Shown here piece by piece: positions 10,149 to 23,722 of a DNA stretch of 64,000 nucleotides. The translations under genes and the position numbers were made by a program. This DNA comes from Dastarcus helophoroides (Eukaryota; Arthropoda; Insecta; Coleoptera; Bothrideridae). The stretch lies in contig CM053326.1 in the NCBI GenBank assembly GCA_028583605.1, positions 1,296,350 to 1,360,349 of the forward strand, given 5' to 3'. Every line of letters begins with the position of its first letter. The stretch's first letter is position 1. The notes beneath the pieces were generated by a model that searched no databases, was not told the origin of the DNA, and was given only the letters and a program-made list of their open reading frames with translations.

Positions 10149-11444
10149 TTAGGTCACTTCCATATTTTCAGCCAATTCGCTCGTTTTCTTAACCTCGGGC
10201 ATTTCTGTAAGATTGTGGTACGATTTTAAATGATTATAAAGGTACGATTTTTGGTGGAATATTTCACTACATAAATGGCATTTATAGTGGTCATCTGTAT
10301 GTAACCTGACGTGGACCTTCAATGCATGATCGGTCGAAAATGCCTTGTCACAAAATTCACATTGAAAATCCTTACTTTCCATAATATTATGTTTCGATTT
10401 CAAATGTGTACGTAGGGAAACATTCTGACGAAAGCCTTCGGCACAAATATAGCACTTGTATGGGGTTTCATTCGTGTGTTGCCTTACGTGCGTTTTCAAG
10501 GCATATTTACTTGAAAAACCCCGTTCGCAATGCGGACAAACGTGAGGTCTTAGTTTCAGGTGCGTCATATTTACATGGTGATTCATTTCGCGTATTGTGA
10601 AAAAACCTTTATTGCAAGTTTTACAAATGTGGCTTCTCACTCCCAAATGCTGCTTGCGCTTGTGTAAATCCAACTTGTATTTCATTCGAAACGTTTTATC
10701 ACATTCATCACATTTATATTCGTCTGCGGCCTTCCTGTGCATGTAAAATATATGTCCTCTTAAACTTTCAATGTTTTTACAAGTTGTTCCACATAAATCG
10801 CAAATTCGGGGGCCGCTCGTGTGACATTCCATGTGTTTAGTCATGTTGTCGGACCTTATTAATATGCCACAGATCTTACATTGACTTTTTTTATGTTTGC
10901 ACATGTGTAAATTGTATGAATATCTCTCTGTGAAATCCAGATCACATTCCTCACATCTGAAACGTTTCCCCAATTTGATTTTAACCATTGGCTTGTATCT
11001 TGCCGATGGAGGTTTAACGTTATTAACAATGAGAACATCTTCAGCGCTATTACAAATATCACTTTGCTCAATTAAAATTTCCTCTGTTTCATTTTCGTTC
11101 TTTACATTAATATCCTCGTAATTCATAGCGTAGTCCCCACATTCAAACTGAGGTGTGCATAGTTCCGCCTTCTGGTTTGTTTCTGCCTCTTCCACTTTTA
11201 CAGTAGATTTAGTTTTGGAACATTTTTTATTTATTATCAATTTATCGAATTCCGTCGATGGTATGACTTTAACTACTTGTGGTTTAACAACTTTGTTTGC
11301 TGACTTTTGAGCTACTTTTGCTCGATGTAATTTCAAAAGAACTTGATGAGAGTGAATTATTTTCTTTCTAATTTTTGAGGCTTTTTGTAGGTCTTCAATG
11401 CAATTCACGCAAGAAATCGTTGGCAATAAATCGACTTCATCGAT
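10149..11444 (-). CDS. ZAD-C2H2 zinc-finger protein 1, exon 2
   Basis: This exon encodes most of a nuclear ZAD zinc-finger protein, probably a sequence-specific transcriptional regulator; its targets are unknown. It opens after the acceptor TTTTGTTTCAG at 11445 in phase 0 with IDEVDLLPTISCVNC, which supplies the second ZAD cysteine pair (C47, C50). A basic and acidic linker follows. Nine C2H2 fingers then run from about residue 200 to the C-terminus, for example CDECDKTFRMKYKLDLHKRK and CPHCERGFSSKYALKTH. Joined to exon 1 (35 aa) the protein is 466 aa. Fingers 1-7 align one for one with ZAD gene 2 at 37.6-40.0 kb; this protein has two extra C-terminal fingers. The frame is intact. Confidence 0.9.
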   Translation of the reverse strand: MDEVDLLPTISCVNCIEDLQKASKIRKKIIHSHQVLLKLHRAKVAQKSANKVVKPQVVKVIPSTEFDKLIINKKCSKTKSTVKVEEAETNQKAELCTPQFECGDYAMNYEDINVKNENETEEILIEQSDICNSAEDVLIVNNVKPPSARYKPMVKIKLGKRFRCEECDLDFTERYSYNLHMCKHKKSQCKICGILIRSDNMTKHMECHTSGPRICDLCGTTCKNIESLRGHIFYMHRKAADEYKCDECDKTFRMKYKLDLHKRKQHLGVRSHICKTCNKGFFTIREMNHHVNMTHLKLRPHVCPHCERGFSSKYALKTHVRQHTNETPYKCYICAEGFRQNVSLRTHLKSKHNIMESKDFQCEFCDKAFSTDHALKVHVRLHTDDHYKCHLCSEIFHQKSYLYNHLKSYHNLTEMPEVKKTSELAENMEVT

Positions 11445-11819
11445 CTGAAACAAAATAAGTTATATTAAACAGTAATTATACTCTGTCTATTTAATAAATC
11501 GCTAAACACTGACTGACAGACAAGGCTGAGTATAAACGAGTGGGTCCAGAAGCATTCAATTTCATACAGGTGTTGCCCCTAATACGTAGGTGAGCATTAA
11601 AAGAGGATTTTTCAAAATTCGGCCTCTAAGATAGCAAAAATGGGCATTAAAAACCACCTAACATGTATGCAATGGATAATATACACGATTGTATTTCAAG
11701 TTGCCTACAAGCGTTGAGAACCGACGTCATTGATGATTGAATCTCCAATCTTCCCACGAATTTATCCAAATTTTTTCATGAGTTTTATTTACTGTAAACT
11801 TCTAAATATTTAAGTTTTA

Positions 11820-14800
11820 AACTCGAAATTATGTCTTTAATTTAATCTTTACAATATCTAATTCGAAATGCTGAATTTTTTTTAAAACATTTTAAAACCT
11901 CTTCTTGATTATTTTGACACATTTTTTGCAAAAACTTTAGACACTTTTTCAAAATTTCCATTTCAATTATTATGAAAATTTGACTTTTATTTGCAAAATC
12001 GACTTTTGAAAATTTTTACTTTTTTGAAAAGTTGGATTTCTTCATAATTTGGGCTTTTTGAAATCTTCGCATTTTTTTCAGATTTTCAACCTCTTTTTTA
12101 AATACAGTCTTCTACCATCCAAATTTTGTTTATCGAAATTTAAACTTTTTCTTTGAAACTTTGATTTTTTCAGAATTTTTTTCGAAATTTCAACATTTTT
12201 CAAAATTTCGTCCTTTTTCGAAAACTTCGACCTTCTTAAAAAATATCGACTTTTTTAAAAATCTCCATCTTTATTCGAGAATGTTTAACCTTGGCTCGAA
12301 ATTTCGAATTTGAATATTTTTAATTTTTTCCAAAATTTTCGATTTATTTTTGAAAATGTGGACCTCTTCAAAATTCCATTCCTTATTTTTGTTACACTTC
12401 TTTTTTTTTTTAAATTCCGATTTGAAATTTCGACTTTTTTATAAATCTGATTTAAAATTCGTTTTTTTAATTTCAGTTATTTTTGAAAATATCGAATTTT
12501 GGAAACATCAAGTTAAAATTTTAAAATTTTGTTAAAATTCGACTTTTTTTGAAGATTTTGACTTTTTTTAAGATTTCGACTTTTTTTTTAAACTCGATAT
12601 TCGATTTTTATTGAAAATTTAACTTTTTTGAACTTTTCAGCTTTTTTTGAAAATTTCTTTTTTCAAATTTTGACTGAATATTTCAACTCTTAACATTTTG
12701 TGGAGATTTTTGATTTTTTTGTTGAAAACTTCTATTTTCTTAACCTTTTTATGATAATTTATGATATTTTTGACATTTTAAGAATTTCAGATTTTTTAAA
12801 GATCTTGACACAAAATTTCGACCTTTTTTCAACCAATTTTTGTAAATTTTGATTTTTCCTTCTAAATTCGATTATTTTGGAACGTTTTTTTTTAAACTTT
12901 GATTATTTTTTCACAATTTCCATTTCGACTTAAATGTAAATTTGGTTTTATTTGAAAAATTTGACTTTTTTATAAATCTAACTTTTAAAATTCGGTTTTT
13001 TAAAAATTCCAATTATTTTTGAAAATTTCGAATTTTTAAAACATTCAACAACAAAATTTTGATTTTTAAAAATTTGGTCTTTTCAAAATTTCCATTTTTT
13101 TTGATTTTTTTAATCTGAATTTCGGGTTTTATTAAAAAACTTAACTTTTTTTTGTTTATTTTGAAAAGTTCTATTTTCCTAATCTCATATTTATTGTAAT
13201 TTTTAAAGTTTTTCAAGATTTTAACCCAAAATTTCAATACCGATTTTTTTTTTTAATTTAAATTTTCTTTCCAAATTCGATTATTTTGAAACAATTTTGT
13301 TTTGAAAACTGACTCTTTTTCAAAATTTATATTTCAGCTTTTATGTAAATTTCGAGTTTTTTTTAAAGTTGGATGTGTCAAAATTTTGGCTTTTTAAAAT
13401 CTTCGAAGTTTTTCCGGAATTTCAACCTTTTTTTTTTAAAGATGTCCGTCTGTTGCCATCAAAATGTCGACTTTCACTCTCGAAATTTTGACCGTTTTCA
13501 GAATTTGGATTTTTTCGAAATTTCAACCTTTTTCAAAATTTCGATTTATTTCGAAACCTTTTTTAAAATTTCGACATTTTTTTGGGATTTCTATCTCTTT
13601 TCAAAACGTTTTACTTCAGCTCGAAATTTCTAATGTTTATAGCTTCGCTTTCTTTTTTTTAACTTTTAAAATATAAAATATCGATTTTTTTTTAATTTTG
13701 ACTTCTTTTTAAATTCGATTATGTTAAAACGATTTTTTTTGAAAACCTCGACTCTTTCAAAATGTTTGTTTCTGAAATCTTCGAACTTTTTCCAGAATTT
13801 CGACTTTTTCTTGAAAGTGTCCATCTTTTTTTCGACTTTTTCGACTGATAATTTTGGCATTTTTTTCAGTAAATTAACTTATCGAAAATTTTAACTCCTT
13901 TTTAAAAGTTAATTGAAATTTTTGAATTTTTTCAAATTTTGATAATTTTTCGAAATTTTTACTATTTTTGAAATTCTAGATTATTTTTCAAAATATTAAC
14001 TTTTTTAAAAATTCAGTTCTTTTTGAAAATTTGGCAGGTCATTTTTTGGAATACTTTAATTTTTTGAAGAATGTAAAAATTTTGACATTTTTTAAACTTT
14101 TTTGAAAACCTAAACTTTTTTTTTGAAAATTATAACTATGAAAATTGTAACATTTTTGAAAATTTTCATTGTTCTAGGAAATTCTGATTTCTGATGTTTC
14201 AAAATTTCAAAAAGGACGAAAATTTCGAAAAATATTCTGAATAAATCAAATTTTCAAGAAAAAGTCAAAATTTTGAGAAAATTTTTTATGGTAAAAAACT
14301 ACATTTTCAAAATAAAGGTTAAAATTCTGGAAAAAATGCAAAGATTTTAAATGGCCAAAATTTACAAAAAAATCTAATGTTTCAAAAAAAATCCCACTTT
14401 TCAAAAAAAACGACATTTTTAAAAGTCGAATTTTACAAATAAAAGTCAAATTTACATAACTGTCGAAATGGAAATTTTAAAAAAGAGACAAAGTTTCAAA
14501 AAATCTTTCAAAATAATTGAATTTAGAAAAAAAAATCAAAATTAAAAAATTGGAACTTTCGAGTCGAAATTTTGTGCCAAAAATCTTGAAAAAAATCTGA
14601 AATTTTCAAAATGTCCAAAATTTTCCACGAAGACGGGATTAAGAAAATAGAACTTTAAAAAAAAATTAAAAATTTTCAGAAAATGAGAGCTGAAATTTTC
14701 AGTAAAATTTAAAATTGAAAATTTTCAAAATAAGCTGAAAAGTTCAAAAAGTCAAATTTTCAATAAAAAATCGAATAACGAATTTAAAAAAAGTCGAAAT

Positions 14801-15990
14801 TTTAAAAACAGTTAAAATTTAAATACAAACATTTTAAATAAAATGCCTTAAAAATTCGAATTTAAAAAAAAATGAAATTTAAAAAACCAAATTTTAAAGC
14901 AGATTTACAATAAAATCGAATTAAAAAAAAACCATAACCTTTAAAGTAGTCGAAATTTTTAAAAATAACAGGAATATAAAAAAACGAATTTTAAAAGTCG
15001 CATTTACAAAAAATCAAAATAAGAAACAAAAATGGAAGAAAGAGGAAAAATGAATTTTTAATAAGTAACAGAATTTTGAAGAGGTCAAAATTTCCAAAAA
15101 TAAATCGAATATTTGGAAAGTCAAAATTTAGCAAAAAAAAAGAATATTCAAAAAAACTTGACATTTTAAAAAGGAATCGAAATTTTCCAAGAAACTGGAA
15201 ATTTTTCCAAAAGAACAAATTTTAATAGTTACACTTTCAAAAACAAGTAAAATTTAAAAAAAAATCAAAAAATGAAAAAAAGGAAAAGATTTTAAAAAGT
15301 CGAATTTTCAAAAAATTAGATCAAAATTTCGAAAAAATTCCATATTTTAGGAGTCGAAATTTTCAAAGTAAACGAAATTTTCAAAGATAAACGTAAATTT
15401 TGAGAAAAGATCAAAATGTCGAATAAAATGTGTTTAAAATATCGAAATTTTGAAAAAAAAGTAGAAATAAATAAATAAATAAAATTTTCAATTTTAAAAT
15501 GAGTCGAAGTTGTCAACAGAAAAAAGTATTTCCAGAAAAAAACTAAATTGTCAAAAAAAAAGCGGAAATATTCAGAGGTTGAAATTTTAAAATAAATTTC
15601 AGGTACTTAGTTTTGAAAAGATCGTAATAAATTTTGAAAAATGTCGAAATTTCGAAGTTGAAAAAAAAGTTGACAATTCAAAAATTTAAATTTAGAAAAA
15701 ATCGACTTTTTTACAATTTTTTTGTCGTAAAAAAAATTATTAAGTAAACGCAGTTAAAAAAAATCTAAAAATGTCTGCTAAAAGATTCAATTTAAAGATA
15801 ATTCGAAATTCTAGGAAAATCTTAAATTTTCGAAATAAAAAACTCTTAAATCTTCGGTGAAAGAAAAGTTTTAAAAACAACAATTTATGCTCGGAATCAA
15901 CTTTTATTGCAAAATTTCATCCTTCATAGCAAAATAGTCGACTTTAACCTACAATTTAGTCTCTTGAATTCGCAAAAAAATTCTAAAAAA
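11820..15990. repeat. Decayed TTTCGA satellite in ZAD gene 1 intron (first copy)
   Basis: Almost the whole intron consists of runs such as TTTTTGAAAATTTCGACTTT with irregular spacing near 20-25 bp. From 11820 to about 14180 the plus strand is T-rich (TTTCGAC orientation); from about 14180 to 15900 it is A-rich (GTCGAAA orientation). There is no gene in it; the many short reading frames are by-products of the composition. Confidence 0.7.
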
Positions 15991-16279
15991 AATCGAACTT
16001 CAGATTCACTTAACCTACGCATGCGCCAAAATTTTGTTATGAAATTGTCTCATAAAATCACAAACTCGTAATCACTCACAAACTTAGTACAAATTATACA
16101 CTTCGTTTGTAAATAAACTTGAGTAACACGCGCCTTATTGAAGTATTTACATTACAATAAAAGATCAAAACTTAGTTATATTTTTTACTCCAATAAGGAC
16201 ATTAAAAGGTTCCAATGTGTAATAGAACGAATATTTGTAATTTGTAAATGGTAATTAATTCATTTATAAGATTATTTAC

Positions 16280-16384
16280 CTGTATGGCTGTTAGATCGAA
16301 AATTAATTGACGAAAGTTGCCTTCCAACAAATTAATTTGAGATTCAGTACGCCTAGTACATAAACGACACCGAGCATTACTCAT
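16280..16384 (-). CDS. ZAD-C2H2 protein 1, exon 1 (proximal copy)
   Basis: This exon gives the N-terminal 35 residues, MSNARCRLCTRRTES and on to FDLTAIQ, including the first ZAD cysteine pair (C6, C9). The donor CAG/GTAAAT follows in phase 0 and fits the acceptor of exon 2 at 11444 exactly. The intron is about 4.8 kb of decayed satellite. An identical exon lies at 23180-23284 in a tandem copy, so either could be the functional first exon. Confidence 0.85.
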
Positions 16385-16836
16385 TGTTCAGAAGATACAC
16401 TTAACAATTTTACAAAAAATTATACGAACCTCCAGCCAAAATAAAACGCAGAAAACAATTTGTTTTTCTTGAACAGACAGTGGACAACAACCTTAGAAAA
16501 CATCATCGAAAGACATGGCAGATGGAAAATAGGTCTTAACAAATACCAACCGAGAAAATGCACACTTTTGTCATCACTTTTCCACACCACTTTAGGAAAA
16601 ATACTGCTTCTCGGTTGGCTATAATGGGGCCAAATGTCATCGCGTAATTAAAGAGGGGGGAAATGTCATTTACATGTTATTTTCTTGTTCATTTGCCATT
16701 TTAACCAGCTTGGAACTAAAGCTAGTTTTATTTATATGCAAAACGATCTCTTTCTACAATTCAGTCAACGGTTGATTGAATAGAATAATTAAATCGACGA
16801 GTCAACGCTATCGTCGGCGATAGAATAAATTCAATA

Positions 16837-17287
16837 TGTAGTCCATTTCAGATAAATATGCATGCAATATGTAGGACTAGGATGAGTAGTATTAAATTAA
16901 CCTTTAGATATGCTGGTACATAGAAAAATCACCAGAACTAAAGCTAGTTTTCACGTGTAAATATTTTGATGATTAATGTGTTGCTTATATTTCAGGGGTA
17001 TTTAGCGAAAATAATCCTCCTAAATGTTTTCCATATTATTTTTACTGCCGATTTAGTGATTTTCAGCAGAAATTGGCATAAAATATAAAAGCATCATTCC
17101 TAAAACAACCGACAACAAAGTAAAATATGTACATGATATTTAGTTTGGAATTTTGAGATCATAGAACAGCCATTGAGAAATGTTACAGTGCTGCCACACG
17201 ACATATGCCTAGTTCCAGTTATTGCCACTACAAAATTAGAAGTCCCACAACCTAACTCTGATGCAGATTTATCTGTAATGGACTACA
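16837..17287. mobile_element. Short TIR element T1, copy 1 (451 bp)
   Basis: The left end TGTAGTCCATTTCAGATAAA and the right end, reverse-complemented (TGTAGTCCATTACAGATAAA), form inverted repeats of about 27 bp with few mismatches. There is no coding capacity. Related pieces lie at 23723-24167 (segmental duplicate), 41530-41620 and 43880-44290 (both inverted). No clear target duplication was found. It lies upstream of exon 1 of ZAD gene 1. Confidence 0.6.
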
Positions 17288-17459
17288 TTTTGATTTGTAT
17301 CTTATAAAATATAATTGCTGCACGTACGTTGTATTTTAGAAATTTAAAAAACATATTACTGTAAATTCACTTACTTTGTGGCGTAAATATTATTTGTATG
17401 TTACTACGAATCCATTTGTATGTATCCAAAACTATGCGAAAAACCGTAAATATAACATT

Positions 17460-20400
17460 TCCAAATTTTCGACTTTTTGCTCGAAATCTCGACTTTAGGA
17501 ATTTCGACGTGTAAAATCGAAGTATTTCGACGTTAACTCGAAATTATGTCTTTAATTTTAATCTTTACAATATCTAATTCGAAATGCTGAATTTTTTTTA
17601 AAACATTTTAAAACCTCTTCTTGATTATTTTGACACATTTTTTGCAAAAACTTTAACACTTTTTCAAAATTTCCATTTCAATTATTATGAAAATTTGACT
17701 TTTATTTGCAAAATCGACTTTGAAATTTTTACTTTTTTGAAAAGTTGGATTTCTTCATAATTTGGGCTTTTTGAAATCTTCGCAGTTTTTTCCAATTTTC
17801 CACTCTTTTTTAAATGACATCTTACTACCATCCAAATTTTGTTTATTTCGAAATTTAAACTTTTTCTTTGAAACTTTGATTTTTTGCATAATTTTTTTCG
17901 AAATTTCAACATTTTTCAAAATTTCGTCCTTTTTCGAAAACTTCGACCTCTTAAAAATATCCTGATCTGTTTTTTAAAAATCTCCATCTTATTCGAGAAT
18001 GTTTAACCTTGGCTCGAATTTCGAATTTGAATATTTTTAATTTCTTCCAAAATTTTCGATTTATTTTTGAAAATGTGGACCTCTTCAAAATTACCATTCA
18101 CTTATTTTTGTTACAACCTTCTTTTTTTTTTTTAAATTCCGATTTGAAATTTCGACTTTTTTATAAATCTGATTTAAGATTCGTTTTTTTATTTCAGTTA
18201 TTTTTGAAAATATCGATTTTTTTGGAACATCAAGTTAAAATTTTAAAATTTTGTTAAAATTCGACTTTTTTTGAAGATTTTGACTTTTTTAAGATTTTCG
18301 ACTTTTTTTTAAACTCGATATTCGATTTTTATTGAAATTTAACTTTTTTGAACTTTTCAGATTTTTCACATCTTTTTTGAAAATTTCTTTTTTCAAATTT
18401 TGGACTGAATATTTGCAACGTCTTAACAGTTTGTGGAGATATGTTGATTTTTTTGTTGAAACTTCTATTTTCTTTAACCTTTTTATGATAATTTATGATA
18501 TTATTTGACCTTTTAAGAATTGTCAGTTTTTTAAAGATCTTTGACACACAAATTTCGACCTTTTTTTTCAACCTTTTTGTAATTTTGATTTTTCCTTCTA
18601 AATTCGATTATTTTGGAACGTTTTTTTTTAAACTTTGATTATTTTTTTTTCAACATTTCCATTTCGACCTTAAATGCAATTTGGGTTTTATTTGAAAAAT
18701 TTGACTTTTTTTTAGAAATTCTTAATCCTTTTAAAATCGTTTTTTAAAATTCCAATTATTTTTGAAAATTTCGAATTTTTAAAACATTCAACAACAAAAT
18801 TTTGATTTTTAAAAATTTGTCCTTTTTCAAAATTTCCATTTCAATTATTATGAAAATTTGACTTTTATTTGCAAAATTCGACTTTTGAAAATTTTTACTT
18901 TTTTGAAAAGTTGGATTTTTTCATAATTTGGGCTTTTTGAAATCTTCGCATTTTTTTCAGATTTTCAACCTTTTTTTTAAATACAGTCTTCTACCATCCA
19001 AATTTTGTTTATCGAAATTTAAACTTTTTCTTTGAAACTTTGATTTTTTCAGAATTTTTTTCGAAATTTCAACATTTTTCAAAATTTCGTCCTTTTTCGA
19101 AAACTTCGACCTTCTTAAAAAATATCGACTTTTTTAAAAATCTCCATCTTTATTCGAGAATGTTTAACCTTGGCTCGAAATTTCGAATTTGAATATTTTT
19201 AATTTTTTCCAAAGTTTTCGATTTATTTTTGAAAATATGGACCTCTTCAAAATTCCATTCCTTATTAAAATGTTATACTTCTTTTTTTTTAAATTCCGAT
19301 TTGAAATTTCGACTTTTTTATAAATCTGATTTAAGATTCGTTTTTTTAATTTCAGTTATTTTTGAAAATATCGAATTTTGAAAACATCAAGTTAAAATTT
19401 TAAAATTTTGTTAAAATTCGACTTTTTTTTGAAGATTTTGACTTTTTTCAAGATTTCGACTTTTTTTTTAAACTCGATATTCGATTTTTATTGAAAATTT
19501 AACTTTTTTGAACTTTTCAGCTTTTTTTGAAAATTTCTTTTTTCAAATTTTGACTGAATATTTCAACTCTTTAACATTTTGTGGAAATTTTTGATTTTTT
19601 TTAAAAAGTTCTATTTTCTTAACCTTGTCTTTATGATAATTTTGACATTTTGAGAATTTCAGATTTTTTAAAGATTTTGACACAAAATTTCGACCTTTTT
19701 TCAACCAATTTTTGTAAATTTTGATTTTTCCTTCTAAATTCGATTATTTTGGAACGTTTTTTTTTAAACTTTGATTATTTTTTCACAATTTCCATTTCGA
19801 CTTAATGTAAATTTGGTTTTATTTGAAAAATTTGACTTTTTTATAAATCTAACTTTTAAAATACGGTTTTTTTTAAAATTCCAATTATTTTTGAAAATTT
19901 CGAATTTTTAAAACATTCAACAACAAAATTTTGATTTTTAAAAATTTGGTCTTTTCAAAATTTCCATTTTTTCTGATTTTTTTAATCTGAATTTCGGGTT
20001 TTATTAAAAAACTTAACTTTTTTCTGTTTATTTTGAAAAGTTCTATTTTCCTAATCTCATATTCATTGTAATTTTTAAAGTTTTTCAAGATTTTAACCCA
20101 AAATTTCAATACCGATTTTTTTTTTAATTTAAATTTTCTTTCCAAATTCGATTATTTTGAAACAATTTTGTTTTGAAAACTGACTCTTTTTCAAAATTTA
20201 TATTTCAGCTTTTATGTAAATTTCGAGTTTTTTTTAAAGTTGGATGTGTCAAAATTTTGGCTTTTTAAAAGTCTTCGAAGTTTTTCCGGAATTTCAACTT
20301 TTTTTTAAAAAGATGTCCGTCTGTTGCCATCAAAATGTTGACTTTCACTCTCGAAATTTTGACCGTTTTCAGAATTTGGATTTTTTCGAAACTTCAACCT

Positions 20401-22880
20401 TTTTCAAAACTTCGATTTATTTCGAAACCTTTTTTAAAATTTCGACGTTCTTTTGGGAATTTCTATCTCTTTTCAAAACGTTTTACTTCAGCTCGAAATT
20501 TCTAATCGAACTTCGATTTCTTTTTTTTAACTTTTAAAATATAAAATATCGATATTTTTTTAATTTTGACTTCTTTTTAAATTCGATTATGTTAAAACGA
20601 TTTTTTTTGAAAACCTCGACTCTTTCAAAATGTTTGTTTCTGAAATCTTCGAACTTTTTCCAGAATTTCAACTCTTTCTTAAAAGTGTCCATCTTTTTTT
20701 CGACTTTTTCGACTGATAATTTTGGCATTTTTTTCAATAAATTAACTTATCGAAAATTTTAACTCCTTTTTAAAAGTTAATTGAAATTTTTGAATTTTTT
20801 CAAATTTTGATAATTTTTCGAAATTTTTACTATTTTTGAAATTCTAGATTATTTTTCAAAATATTAACTTTTTTAAAAATTCAGTTCTTTTTGAAAATTT
20901 GGCAGTCATTTTTTGGAATACTTTAATTTTTTGAAGAATGTAAAAATTTTGACATTTTTTAAACTTTTTTGAAAACCTAAACTTTTTTTTTGAAAATTAT
21001 AACTATGAAAATTGTAACATTTTTGAAAATTTTCATTGTTCTAGGAAATTCTGATTTCTGATGTTTCAAAATTTCAAAAAAGGACGAAATTTCGAAAAAT
21101 ATTCTGAATAAATCAAATTTTCAAGAAAAAGTCAAAATTTTGAGAAAATTTTTATGGTAAAAAACTACATTTTCAAAATAAAGGTTAAAATTCTGGAAAA
21201 AATGCAAAGATTTTAAATGGCCAAAATTTACAAAAAAATCTAATGTTTCAAAAAAAATCCCACTTTTCAAAAAAAACGACATTTTTAAAAGTCGAATTTT
21301 ACAAATAAAAGTCAAATTTACATAACTGTCGAAATGGAAATTTTAAAAAAGAGACAAAGTTTCAAAAAATCTTTCAAAATAATTGAATTTAGAAAAAAAA
21401 ATCAAAATTAAAAAATTGGAACTTTCGAGTCGAAATTTTGTGCCAAAAATCTTGAAAAAAATCTGAAATTTTCAAAATGTCCAAAATTTTCCACGAAGAC
21501 GGGATTAAGAAAATAGAACTTTAAAAAAAAATTAAAAATTTTCAGAAAATGAGAGCTGAAATTTTCAGTAAAATTTTAAAATTGAAAATTTTCAAAATAA
21601 GCTGAAAGTTCAAAAAGTCAAATTTTCAATAAAAAATCGAATAACGAATTTAAAAAAAGTCGAAATTTTAAAAACAGTTTAAAATTTAAATACAAAACAT
21701 TTTAAATAAAATGCCTTAAAAATTCGAATTTAAAAAAAAATGAAATTTAAAAAACCAAATTTTAAAGCAGATTTACAATAAAATCGAATTAAAAAAAAAC
21801 CATAACCTTTAAAGTAGTCGAAATTTTTAAAAATAACAGGAATATAAAAAAACGAATTTTAAAAGTCGCATTTACAAAAAATCAAAATAAGAAACAAAAA
21901 TGGAAGAAAGAGGAAAAATGAATTTTTAATAAGTAACAGAATTTTGAAGAGGTCAAAATTTCCAAAAATAAATCGAATATTTGGAAAGTCAAAATTTAGC
22001 AAAAAAAAAGAATATTCAAAAAAACTTGACATTTTTAAAAAGGAATCGAAATTTTCCAAGAAACTGGAAATTTTTCCAAAAAGAACAAATTTTAATAGTT
22101 ACACTTTCAAAAACAAGTAAAATTTAAAAAAAAATCAAAAAATGAAAAAAAGGAAAAGATTTTAAAAAAGTGGGAATTTTTTAAAAAGTCGAAATTTTCA
22201 AAAAAATTAGATCAAAATTTCGAAAAAATTCCATATTTTAGGAGTCGAAATTTTCAAAGTAAACGAAATTTTCAAAGATAAACGTAAATTTTGAGAAAAG
22301 ATCAAAATGTCGAATAAAATGTGTTTAAAATATCGAAATTTTGAAAAAAAAGTAGAAATTAAATAAAATTTTCAATTTTAAAATGAGTCGAAGTTGTCAA
22401 CAGAAAAAAGTATTTCCAGAAAAAAACTAAATTGTCAAAAAAAAGCTGAAATATTCAGAGGTTGAAATTTTAAAATAAATTTCAAGTACTTAGTTTTGAA
22501 AAGATCGTAATAAATTTTGAAAAATGTCGAAATTTCGAAGTTGAAAAAAAAGTTGACAATTCAAAAATTTAAATTTAGAAAAAAATCAAAATTTCCAAAA
22601 AAATCGACTTTTTTACAATTTTTTTGTCGTAAAAAAATTATTAAGTAAACGCAATTAAAAAAAAATCTAAAAATCTCTGCTAAAAGATTCATTTTAAAGA
22701 TAATTCGAAATTCTAGGAAAAACTTAATTTTCGAAATAAAAAACTCAAATCTTTGGTGAAAGAAAAGTTTTAAAAACAACAATTTATGCTCGAAATTAAC
22801 TTTTATTGCAAAATTTCATCCTTCATAGCAAAATAGTCGACTTTAACCTACAATTTAGTCTCTTGAATTCGCAAAAAAAT
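17460..22880. repeat. Decayed TTTCGA satellite in ZAD gene 1 intron (duplicate copies)
   Basis: This is the same sequence class and order as 11820-15990, again with one T-rich to A-rich switch, here near 21060. The part 17532-18825 belongs to the partial third copy and carries many extra small insertions compared with its two relatives. Confidence 0.7.
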
Positions 22881-23179
22881 TCTAAAAAAAATCGAACTTC
22901 AGATTCACTTAACCTACGCACGCGCCAAAATTTTGTTATGAAATTGTCTCATAAAATCACAAACTCGTAATCACACACAAACTTAGTACAAATTATACAC
23001 TTCGTTTGTAAATAAACTTGAGTAACACGCGCCTTATTGAAGTATTTACATTACAATAAAAGTATCAAAACTCAGTTATATTTTTTACTCCAATAAGGAC
23101 AATAAAAGGTTCCAATGTGTAATACAACAAATATTTGTAATTTGTAAATGGTAATTAATTCATTTATAAGATTATTTAC

Positions 23180-23284
23180 CTGTATGGCTGTTAGATCGAA
23201 AATTAATTGACGAAAGTTGCCTTCCAACAAATTAATTTGAGATTCAGTACGCCTAGTACATAAACGACACCGAGCATTACTCAT
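23180..23284 (-). CDS. ZAD-C2H2 protein 1, exon 1 (distal duplicate)
   Basis: This copy encodes the same 35 residues with the same ATG and the same phase-0 donor as the exon at 16280-16384. It would splice to exon 2 at 11444 across about 11.7 kb. If the duplication is real, the gene has two first exons with two upstream regions. If it is an assembly artefact, one of the two copies does not exist. It lies divergently to bsf, with about 2.6 kb between the two start codons. Confidence 0.7.
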
Positions 23285-23722
23285 TGTTCAGAAGATACAC
23301 TAACAATTTACAAAAATTATACGACCTCCAGCCAAAATAAACGCAGAAAACAATTTGTTTTTCTTGAACAGACAGTGGACAACAACCTTAGAAACATCAT
23401 CGAAAGACATGGCAGATGGAAAATAGGTCTTAACAAATACCAACCGAAAATGCACACTTTTGTCATCACTTTTCCACACCACTTTAGGAAAATACTGCTT
23501 CTCGGTTGGCTATATGGGGCCAAATGTCATCGCGTAATTAAGAGGGGGAAATGTCATTTACATGTTATTTTCTTGTTCATTTGCCATTTTAACCAGCTTG
23601 GAACTAAAGCTAGTTTTATTTATATGCAAAACGATCTCTTTCTACATTCAGTCAACGGTTGATTGAATAAATAATTAAATCGACGAGTCAACGCTGTCGT
23701 CGGGGATAGAATAAATTCAATA

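Noticed and set aside
23375..23662. 95-codon frame upstream of the distal exon 1 of ZAD gene 1
   Set aside because: It is broken in the sister copy at 16470-16760, has no known motif, and lies in the upstream/5' UTR area.
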